Of a DNA stretch of 6,245 nucleotides, positions 1-4,834 are shown in pieces (within the stretch, counting starts at the first letter, position 1; every line of letters starts with the position of its first letter). This DNA is from Myxococcales bacterium (lineage in GTDB: Bacteria; Myxococcota_A; Polyangia; Palsa-1104). The position numbers were made by a program, and so were the translations under genes. The stretch lies in NCBI GenBank assembly GCA_023248835.1, contig JAHFDU010000067.1:1-6245 (forward strand), written 5' to 3'. The notes under the pieces are model-generated. The model saw nothing but the letters and a program-made list of their open reading frames with translations, was not told the origin of the DNA and searched no databases.

Positions 1-1
1 A

Positions 2-574
2 CGAATTACCCCGAGCGCGCAGCTCTTCGGATCGGTCGAATACGGCTCGCTCAATCTGCTGCCGGATAGCCCCGCCGATCGCCTGGTTGATGCATACGTC
101 GGCACCGAATTGCACTGGAACCAGGGCTCCTCGCATTTCTTTCCGCTGCTCGGCTACCGACGAGAAGTCACGGCCAGCAGCAAGCTCGAAGAGGAGCTGG
201 TGGCGACCGAAATCGACTTCGCGCAGTTGCTCAGCCATCGCAACAATTTGTCGCTCGAGGTGCAGGGGCTACACTGGTGGCGACAGAAGCCGGCGAGCCA
301 AGTTGGCCCCTGGGAAGAGGGCAACATATATGTAGCGCTAAAATGGGCGCCCCGACTCATCTTCGCGTTGGGATATGAGTTCACCACCGAACGAAAATTT
401 GAACACCAACAGCACGACTTCGGCAATGGCTCCATCACCTGGAACATCACGTCGTCCACTTCGCTGGTGCTATTCGGTGGTGGCCGGCGGCCGGGACTCA
501 AATGCGTCTCTGGCGTCTGCCGCGTCTTCCCCGCGTTCCAAGGCGCCCGCCTCGAATTCGTTATTCGGTTGTAA
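2..574 (+). CDS. Outer-membrane beta-barrel protein, C-terminal part (DUF6029-like), 5' truncated by window edge
   Basis: The reading frame is open from base 2 to the TAA at 572-574, giving 190 visible residues; the true start is left of the window. The visible part alternates short polar turns with amphipathic strands rich in aromatic residues (for example NIYVALKWAPRLIFALGYEF) and ends in a typical barrel-closing strand, RLEFVIRL. Near the end is GLKCVSGVCRVFPAFQGARL, with cysteines at visible residues 168 and 173 (C-x4-C). I associate this ending with DUF6029-type outer-membrane proteins of myxobacteria and Bacteroidota, but from memory and without a profile search. The product is probably an outer-membrane protein; its substrate is unknown. 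It converges on the Cys-rich lipoprotein gene with 31 bp between stop codons and no convincing terminator. Coding is well supported by the long frame and protein-like composition; the family name is less certain. Confidence 0.75.
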   Translation, partial: RITPSAQLFGSVEYGSLNLLPDSPADRLVDAYVGTELHWNQGSSHFFPLLGYRREVTASSKLEEELVATEIDFAQLLSHRNNLSLEVQGLHWWRQKPASQVGPWEEGNIYVALKWAPRLIFALGYEFTTERKFEHQQHDFGNGSITWNITSSTSLVLFGGGRRPGLKCVSGVCRVFPAFQGARLEFVIRL

Positions 575-605
575 CCTGCAGCTGCGGCTGTGCGTGACCG
601 TCGAC

Positions 606-1709
606 TTAATTCGCTGAGTAGCAGGTAAACGTGCTGTAGTCGGCCGAGCAGTAACCTGAGCCTTTGCAGCCGGTGCTGCAGCCCTGGGTAAACTTCTCGA
701 TGGTGCAACGCGCGCCCTGGCCAAATTCGGTGGCGCAACTGTCCGACTTAGCGACAATGCCGTTGGCGTCGGCATCATACTGAACGGTGCAGGGCTTGCT
801 GCAGAAGGCCTCGCCGGTGGAGGTCGGCCCGCACGCTTCGGTTTGCGAACCCGCCCAGGTGACGTGACAGAAGCAGCTCAGGCCGGAGCCACAGTCTTCG
901 GGAAAGCCGACTCGACAAACCGAGCAAACGGTGTTGGTTCCATCGCCCATCAGCTTGGCCTTGAGCGGCGATGGGCCATGGCACGGGCTCGAGGTCGGCG
1001 TGCACAATTTGCGCGCGCCGTCTGCCTTGCAGGTCTGAAAATTGGTGCCGTTCATGTTCGGTTGCGCCGGGCAGTCCTTTTGGGTGCCGCAGGCCTGCAA
1101 GCAGACGTGATCGGTCGACGAGCAGAGATAGCCGCTGCCGCAGTCTTCGTCTTGCGCGCAGGGCGAGCAGCTCTTGGCTCGTTTCAGGCAAACTTTCTTG
1201 TCGTCGATGGTGCCGCAGAAATAGTTGTATGGGCATTCCCAGTCGCCCTTGCACTCACGACTGCAATAGGCGTCGTTGTCGCACTTGGCGCTTGAGACGC
1301 AAGTAAAGCCGGTCGAACACGGCGACTTGGCGCCCGCGACACAGCCGTCGGTGCTCTTGGGAGCCGCGGAAACGGTGGCACAGTTCATCCCAAATCCACC
1401 TTTGTCCGCCGAATCATAGCTGCGCTTGTAGCAGGTGCGATTGCTGGCATCGAGCGGCGACAGCACGCAGTCAAAGTCTTCCGGGCAGTCGGCCTGGGTC
1501 TGGCAACTGCGCGAGCAAATGCCAGGGGCGGTGCCGCCATCCACCGCGATCGCTACGGTCGGGGGCATGCACGTATCCGCGCTGATGCATTTGACGGTTT
1601 CTTTGCAAACCGTCCCGGTCAAAAGCGAATGATCGGCGACGGTGGGCCCACTCGTACAACCCGAAATCGCTGCAAAAAAAGTAAGGACGCCTAGGCGGTA
1701 ATTTCTCAT
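606..1709 (-). CDS. Cysteine-rich secreted lipoprotein, 367 aa
   Basis: The protein starts MRNYRLGVLTFFAAISGC: a positive N-terminus, a short hydrophobic core and an ISGC lipobox, so signal peptidase II should cleave before Cys18 and the protein should be lipid-anchored outside the inner membrane. It has 43 cysteines in 367 residues. Without the lipidated Cys18, 42 remain, an even number compatible with full disulfide pairing. Cysteines fall into repeated modules of roughly C-x2/3-C-x5/7-C-x5-C: 65-69-75-81(-93), 149-153-159-165(-174), 181-184-190-196(-203) and 262-265-273-279. Recurrent motifs are DCPEDFDC, ECPYNYFC, DCGSGYLC and DCGSGLSC. Proteins of this style are common and mostly uncharacterised in Myxococcota. 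No catalytic motif is visible. The start is the ATG that places the signal peptide correctly, although only a weak AGGT lies upstream. It is the last gene of the minus-strand run. Function is unknown; a structural surface or adhesion/binding role is a guess. Confidence 0.9.
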   Translation of the reverse strand: MRNYRLGVLTFFAAISGCTSGPTVADHSLLTGTVCKETVKCISADTCMPPTVAIAVDGGTAPGICSRSCQTQADCPEDFDCVLSPLDASNRTCYKRSYDSADKGGFGMNCATVSAAPKSTDGCVAGAKSPCSTGFTCVSSAKCDNDAYCSRECKGDWECPYNYFCGTIDDKKVCLKRAKSCSPCAQDEDCGSGYLCSSTDHVCLQACGTQKDCPAQPNMNGTNFQTCKADGARKLCTPTSSPCHGPSPLKAKLMGDGTNTVCSVCRVGFPEDCGSGLSCFCHVTWAGSQTEACGPTSTGEAFCSKPCTVQYDADANGIVAKSDSCATEFGQGARCTIEKFTQGCSTGCKGSGYCSADYSTFTCYSAN

Positions 1710-1718
1710 AGCGCGTCT

Positions 1719-1901
1719 TTACCTATTAATAGGGCCCCCTGTAAAGCAAATTCTGCATGGGACACGTGTTGGTCTGCGCAACACTGTCCCGTCTGGATCA
1801 AACCAGGGCCCCCTGTAAAGCAAATTCTTCATGCCCTTGCAGGCTAAGCCGAACCGGCAGCCGATCTCGCAGCATCCATTCCACCAGCTGACGCGATGCA
1901 A
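1719..1901 (-). CDS. Possible small Cys-containing ORF, 60 codons (doubtful)
   Basis: A perfect AGGAGG (complement of 1910-1915) lies 8 nt before a TTG codon at 1901-1899. The frame then runs 60 codons to a TAA 9 nt before the lipoprotein ATG. The product would begin MHRVSWWNGCCEIGC and contain six cysteines (10, 11, 15, 21, 49, 52), with no signal peptide or membrane segment. For it: the consensus ribosome site and the snug fit between the anti-sigma gene and the lipoprotein gene. Against it: the TTG start, unconvincing protein character, and the 29-bp DNA repeats lying across it in two different frames (74-bp period), which suggests selection or duplication at DNA level. I do not recognise it. 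Confidence 0.2.
   Translation of the reverse strand: MHRVSWWNGCCEIGCRFGLACKGMKNLLYRGPWFDPDGTVLRRPTRVPCRICFTGGPINR
1731..1759. repeat. 29-bp direct repeat, copy 1
   Basis: The unit begins AGGGCCCCCTGTAAAGCAAA and ends TTCTGCATG. It matches the second copy at 1805-1833 in 28 of 29 positions (G versus T at position 25), with a 74-bp period. It lies just upstream of the lipoprotein start codon. It holds a GGGCCC palindrome followed by an AT-richer half. Confidence 0.9.
1759..1790. other. Imperfect stem-loop between the two 29-bp repeats
   Basis: GGGACA (1759-1764) pairs with TGTCCC (1785-1790), and GTGTTG (1766-1771) pairs with CAACAC (1779-1784). One base, C1765, is bulged and the loop is 7 nt. 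That makes a 12-bp stem. No T-run follows on either strand, so it does not look like an intrinsic terminator. In minus-strand RNA it would sit in the leader of the lipoprotein message, or in read-through RNA from the sigma operon. Confidence 0.7.
1805..1833. repeat. 29-bp direct repeat, copy 2
   Basis: This is the second copy of the unit at 1731-1759, differing at one base (TTCTTCATG instead of TTCTGCATG). The 45 bp between copies contain the stem-loop, so the whole 1731-1833 block has a repeat-hairpin-repeat layout. The rest of the spacer, from 1834 to the anti-sigma stop, shows only the AGGAGG noted for the small ORF. Confidence 0.9.
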
Positions 1902-1929
1902 GTTACGATCCTCCTAATTCCCCTGTCTC

Positions 1930-2289
1930 CTATTTTGAAAAGAGTCCGAACGGGCTCGACAAGCGAAACAGCAAATAGATCGCCACAACGGCCACCAGCA
2001 TGATCAAGGACAGCCATTCGAGCGGCACCGCCATCCCTCTACGCCGCTGGGAAAACAAGCGACCGTGGCTGCGTTTGCGCACGCGCTCGAACACGCCCTC
2101 GGCAAAATTGGCCGGTGGCCCGGCAGGCGGCAGCGTTCCAAGCGATGCCACGGTTTCTTGAAAATCGGCGTACTGGCGACGGCAAGCGCGGCAGGTCTGC
2201 AGATGCTCCTCGACGCTGCGTGTCTCCTCCGGACCGAGCTCCTGATCGCGGTAGCTCGAAAACCTCTCCTGTGCCGCTTGATGATCCAC
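1930..2289 (-). CDS. Zinc-finger (ZAS) membrane anti-sigma factor, 119 aa
   Basis: The product should bind and inhibit the ECF sigma factor encoded just upstream. The N-terminal half carries the ZAS zinc motif HLQTCRAC (H29-x3-C33-x2-C36), with His3 as likely fourth ligand. A His in that place, rather than the more usual Cys, recalls the H-H-C-C set of ChrR. A Pro-rich linker (about 53-60) and a basic stretch (RKRSHGRLFSQRRR, about 71-84) lead into one membrane segment (about 92-108, WLSLIMLVAVVAIYLLF) and a short tail. The N-terminus is therefore predicted to be cytoplasmic. Start choice: a GTG at 2295 overlaps the sigma stop as GTGA but its Shine-Dalgarno would abut it. The GTG at 2289 has AAGGAG 5 nt upstream, so I prefer it; the other start adds two residues. 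The gene is tightly coupled to the sigma gene. The signal sensed is unknown. Confidence 0.9.
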   Translation of the reverse strand: MDHQAAQERFSSYRDQELGPEETRSVEEHLQTCRACRRQYADFQETVASLGTLPPAGPPANFAEGVFERVRKRSHGRLFSQRRRGMAVPLEWLSLIMLVAVVAIYLLFRLSSPFGLFSK

Positions 2290-2291
2290 GC

Positions 2292-2909
2292 TCACTCCTT
2301 GTCGCCGAGCGGGTGATTCGCGCCCCCGCTCGCGGTTACTTGTCCTGCCGCCTCAAGATGAGACTTGACCGCCATGCGCGCGCGATGCAACCGCGACTTG
2401 ATGGTGCCCTCTGGCAGCTCGGTGATGGCCCCGATCTCGGCGTAACTGAGGTTTTCCAAATCGCGCAGCACCAGTACTTCGCGCTGCTCGTCGTCAAGCA
2501 GCGTCAGCGCGGTGGCGATCGCTTGTTCGAGCTGGCGGCCCTCGAGTACAGCGTGAGGAGACGGAGCGCTTGAGCCTCGCACTGCTGACGGCGGCACCCC
2601 ATTTTCTCCGTCGTCAGCAAAGCCGGCCTTAGGGCGGCGTCCGAGATATTTGATGCGATTTTTGCATTGGTTCGAAGCGATGCGATACAGCCAAGTCGAC
2701 AGCTGCGCATCGCCGCGAAAACTGTCGATCACTTTGAACACGGTCTCAAACACCTCTTGCGCTACGTCTTCTGCTTCGGCGCCATCGCCGAGCATGCGAA
2801 ACACCAAATTGTAGATGCGATTTTGGTAGGTCGACACCAACTCAGCGAAAGCCTTTTCGTCGCGGTTCTTGAGCCGCCTGACCAACAACCGCTCGCGTAA
2901 GCTCAGCAT
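2292..2909 (-). CDS. ECF-type RNA polymerase sigma factor (sigma-70 family), 205 aa
   Basis: The product directs RNA polymerase to a dedicated promoter set. It has the two-domain ECF layout. Sigma region 2 spans about residues 20-88, with AEAEDVAQEVF (44-54), the -10 contact segment FRGDAQLSTWLYRIASNQC (64-82) and KNRIKYLGRR (83-92). A flexible Gly/Pro/Ser linker (about 93-122) follows. Region 4 (about 128-185) has LDDEQREVLVLRDLENLSY and the helix-turn-helix ending LPEGTIKSRLHRAR (165-178). Length is normal for ECF factors. It starts at ATG 2909, 12 nt after the stop of the barrel gene. No good Shine-Dalgarno is visible, so it may depend on coupling to upstream translation. The anti-sigma gene follows at once. 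It resembles RpoE-like ECF factors, but I cannot assign a subgroup. Confidence 0.96.
   Translation of the reverse strand: MLSLRERLLVRRLKNRDEKAFAELVSTYQNRIYNLVFRMLGDGAEAEDVAQEVFETVFKVIDSFRGDAQLSTWLYRIASNQCKNRIKYLGRRPKAGFADDGENGVPPSAVRGSSAPSPHAVLEGRQLEQAIATALTLLDDEQREVLVLRDLENLSYAEIGAITELPEGTIKSRLHRARMAVKSHLEAAGQVTASGGANHPLGDKE
2295..2300 (-). promoter_or_regulatory. Ribosome binding site AAGGAG for the anti-sigma gene
   Basis: On the minus strand this region reads AAGGAG TGAGC GTG GAT. The AAGGAG is 5 nt from the GTG at 2289 but overlaps the earlier GTG at 2295, so it decides the start. It lies inside the last codons of the sigma gene, whose TGA (2294-2292) is 2 nt before the chosen GTG, an arrangement suited to translational coupling. 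Confidence 0.6.
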
Positions 2910-2921
2910 GAGCGTACAAGT

Positions 2922-3878
2922 CTACGGCACAAATATACGCAGGCCGGTCATGATAAAATTTTCGCGTCCGCCTTGCACCTGACTGCGGTAACCGACATCG
3001 ATGCCAAACAAGTTCGAAACGTAGCCGAGCCCGACCGAGACAAAGGATGCAGGCCGACCGCTGTCATAGGTGTATCCCAGCCTAATCGGCACCTTTTGTT
3101 TGATGGTGTATTCAAGGCCGGCGCCAATGCGCGCGGTGATTCGCGTGTCGTACACCGGGTTGTTGTCTTTGTCATACCGGAGCGACTGATAGCCGGTGAA
3201 ATTGACCACCGAATCGAAATTGAGGGTCAATTCCGGCACCGGGATCACCGCCACCGCCATGCCCAGGCCAAGCGGGGTCTCGCGACTGCCATGATCCCAT
3301 AGGTTATAACCGATAGTGGTGAGGTTGAATTTGCCGAGTCGCAGCAGCATCGACGCATCCCAAGTGACGCCGTTGACGCCGCCGAACGACACCGCCGTCG
3401 GCATGCTGCCCATCGGTAGCGGTGCGGTGAAAGTGGAATAGACATACTTGGTGGTCGCTCCCAAGATGACTTTTTCACCGATCGGCACCGACAGCGCCAA
3501 ACCAGCGACGTGCACAATGCGGGTGGCCGCGCCGTCCTTGACAAAGCCGCCGGGCCAAACAAAGCCAAACTTGGGCGAGCTGTAGGCAAAATTGTAATAG
3601 AGCGAAGCCCCAACTCGGGTGGTGATCGAGTCTACAATCGCCACGCTGGTATGATGGCCGAGATCTTCGACGCGCAAACCGTACTGGGCCTCGATCACAT
3701 ACTGCTTCACCAGCGACATCGCCGCCGGATTGAGCAACGCCGCTTCAGCGCCGGTGGCGGAAGCGCGCATCGCCTCGCCCATCCCGAGCGCGCGTACACC
3801 GACGAAATCCTCCTGTGCAAAGGCGCTGCCTTCCGCCAACAAACCCAGCGTGCACAGCCCAATTACAATTCGCAGCAT
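2922..3878 (-). CDS. Outer-membrane beta-barrel protein, PorV/FadL-like, 318 aa
   Basis: A Sec signal peptide covers residues 1-21 (MLRIVIGLCTLGLLAEGSAFA), with cleavage expected before QEDF. The mature N-terminus has the hallmark of FadL/PorV-type barrels: ALGMGEAMRASATGAEAALL (30-49) followed by NPAAM (50-54), a plug-like segment. About 260 residues of alternating amphipathic strands with Gly and aromatic girdles follow (for example VGASLYYNFAYSSPKFGFVW and PIRLGYTYDSG), up to a closing strand ending GLRIFVP. The protein should sit in the outer membrane; cargo (hydrophobic compounds as in FadL, or a secretion role as in PorV) cannot be told. The ATG is chosen for the signal peptide; AGGA lies about 10 nt upstream. 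Placement directly before the sigma gene with a 13-bp gap suggests co-transcription and a link to envelope homeostasis, which is inference. Confidence 0.88.
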   Translation of the reverse strand: MLRIVIGLCTLGLLAEGSAFAQEDFVGVRALGMGEAMRASATGAEAALLNPAAMSLVKQYVIEAQYGLRVEDLGHHTSVAIVDSITTRVGASLYYNFAYSSPKFGFVWPGGFVKDGAATRIVHVAGLALSVPIGEKVILGATTKYVYSTFTAPLPMGSMPTAVSFGGVNGVTWDASMLLRLGKFNLTTIGYNLWDHGSRETPLGLGMAVAVIPVPELTLNFDSVVNFTGYQSLRYDKDNNPVYDTRITARIGAGLEYTIKQKVPIRLGYTYDSGRPASFVSVGLGYVSNLFGIDVGYRSQVQGGRENFIMTGLRIFVP

Positions 3879-3897
3879 CGTGCGACGATCCTAGCTT

Positions 3898-3922
3898 GAC
3901 CACTCCGGCTTGGCCAGTTTCA
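3898..3922 (-). promoter_or_regulatory. Possible ECF sigma-dependent promoter before the barrel-sigma-anti-sigma genes
   Basis: The minus strand reads TGAAAC (3922-3917), 16 bp, then GTCA (from 3900). TGAAAC near -35 and CGTC/GTC-like -10 elements with about 16-17 bp spacing are typical of many ECF promoters. It overlaps the radC stop codon and lies about 20 nt before the barrel ATG, so the leader would be very short. It is one short match found by eye; the specificity of this sigma factor is unknown. Confidence 0.25.
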
Positions 3923-4603
3923 AACGAAGTCGATGGTCGAATTGGCGGCGATGAGGCGCTCGATCAATCCCTTCTTTTTGATACCGCCGAGGCCGCCCGC
4001 TTCGGCGAAACTGAAATAGTTCTGGTGCGCGATGATGACGTGATCGAACAGCGGCAAACAGAGCAGCGCTCCCGCCTCCGACAATCGCCGTGTCAACTCT
4101 TCATCGGCGCGGGATGGATCACTGGAGCCGCCGGGATGATTGTGCACGATCACCACCGCCTCAGCACCGGCTCGTAGCGCGGGACGAAAAATGTCGCGCG
4201 GATGGGCCGCCACCTGATTGGCCGATCCAATCGCGACGACCGTGTGCAAAAGCAGCCGACTTCTCCCGTCGAGACCAAGCAAGTGCAGCTCCTCCTGCTC
4301 AAGCGACGCCAGCAGCGGACCGAGATGAGCGTAAACATCGTGGGCGCTGCAGATCTTGGCACCGCGGTGAAACGGACGAGCCACCGCGCGCCTGCCAATT
4401 TCGATCGCGGCGCGCAATCGCTCCGCGTCCTGCACCGGAAAACCGCTCGGCGCCTCGCCTCGAGCGAGCCGCCCGAGACCACCCACCGTTTCGAGCAGCC
4501 GCACTGCGTCTCGCGTCGCGCCTTCGTAGCCGAGCACAGTCGCCACCAATTCAGCGTCGGCCCATCGTCGGGTATCAAAAAGCGGGGCGTAGCGATCGGA
4601 CAT
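3920..4603 (-). CDS. radC: RadC/UPF0758 family JAMM-domain protein, 227 aa
   Basis: The C-terminal half (about 85-207) is a RadC-type JAB/MPN domain with a complete JAMM metal site: Glu105 (or Glu104) in LEQEELHLLGLDG, His154 and His156 in VIVHNHPGG, Ser164 and Asp167 (H-x-H-x7-S-x2-D). It also has the usual family ending LFDHVIIAHQNYFSFAEAG. The N-terminal region (about 14-76: ADAELVATVLG...IEIGRRAVARP) matches the helical/helix-hairpin-helix part of RadC, but the usual PGIG-like hairpin is replaced by FPVQDAERL. Family length is about 220-230 aa, so ATG 4603 fits. The frame stays open to 4918, but that extension runs through intergenic repeats and into serA, and no Shine-Dalgarno supports an upstream start. 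The old DNA-repair role of RadC is doubtful; a metal-dependent hydrolase is suggested by the family only. It is 41 bp from the barrel gene and may or may not share its transcript. Confidence 0.92.
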   Translation of the reverse strand: MSDRYAPLFDTRRWADAELVATVLGYEGATRDAVRLLETVGGLGRLARGEAPSGFPVQDAERLRAAIEIGRRAVARPFHRGAKICSAHDVYAHLGPLLASLEQEELHLLGLDGRSRLLLHTVVAIGSANQVAAHPRDIFRPALRAGAEAVVIVHNHPGGSSDPSRADEELTRRLSEAGALLCLPLFDHVIIAHQNYFSFAEAGGLGGIKKKGLIERLIAANSTIDFV

Positions 4604-4679
4604 ACGCGATGGAAGTGCATGCGCCACGCCAATCACGACAAATAAACATTTCGCCCAGCTACGAAGAACGGCGGGAGCC

Positions 4680-4718
4680 ACACTGTCCGGCACCCGGACA
4701 GTGTCCGATAGCCGGACG
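4680..4718. repeat. Perfect inverted repeat and TGTCCGG/CCGGACA motif cluster
   Basis: ACACTGTCCGG (4680-4690) and CCGGACAGTGT (4694-4704) are perfect 11-bp inverted arms around a CAC loop. The motif continues: TGTCCGA (4702-4708) and GCCGGACG (4711-4718) give four alternating half-sites within 39 bp, and the second pair can form an alternative 5-bp stem. No T-run follows on either strand, so an intrinsic terminator is unlikely. Position in the radC/serA divergent spacer suits an operator, a cruciform, or a short interspersed repeat. Confidence 0.85.
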
Positions 4719-4735
4719 GGAGGAAACAGCAGTAC

Positions 4736-4803
4736 GGAAGACTCTACCCACTCCCCGGAAGACCGTCCCCACTCCATTTCCCTGGAAGACCGTCCCCACT
4801 CCA
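4736..4803. repeat. Three copies of a 20-bp repeat in the radC/serA spacer
   Basis: GGAAGACCGTCCCCACTCCA occurs identically at 4757-4776 and 4784-4803. A degenerate copy (16 of 20) lies at 4736-4755. Periods are 21 and 27 bp. The array ends about 30 bp before the serA start codon, followed by a T-rich stretch (4808-4818). Translated on the minus strand it gives EWGRSS repeats, but that is the spurious extension of the radC frame. Its sense is unknown; the GTGGGGACGGTC core on the minus strand reminds me of short repeats tied to REP-associated transposases, a weak resemblance only. Confidence 0.9.
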
Positions 4804-4834
4804 AAGATTTTTTGTTTTGGGCTAAAGTTCGCCC

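Noticed and set aside
575..605. Bidirectional terminator between the convergent genes
   Set aside because: Only a 4-5 bp stem (CAGC/GCTG) and no T-run on either strand.
154..738. 194-aa minus-strand open frame
   Set aside because: It overlaps the barrel gene antisense and the 3' end of the lipoprotein gene in another frame, and the product has no barrel or signal features.
1731..1833. Minimal CRISPR array (two 29-bp repeats with a 45-bp spacer)
   Set aside because: Only two repeats, the spacer itself is a hairpin, its length is atypical, and no cas gene is present.
4680..4704. Intrinsic terminator
   Set aside because: The stem is strong but no T-run follows on either strand, and it lies upstream of both divergent genes, not after either.
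4807..4834. Sigma-70 promoter for serA in the T-rich stretch (TAAAGT as -10)
   Set aside because: No acceptable -35 at the right distance; too weak to list.
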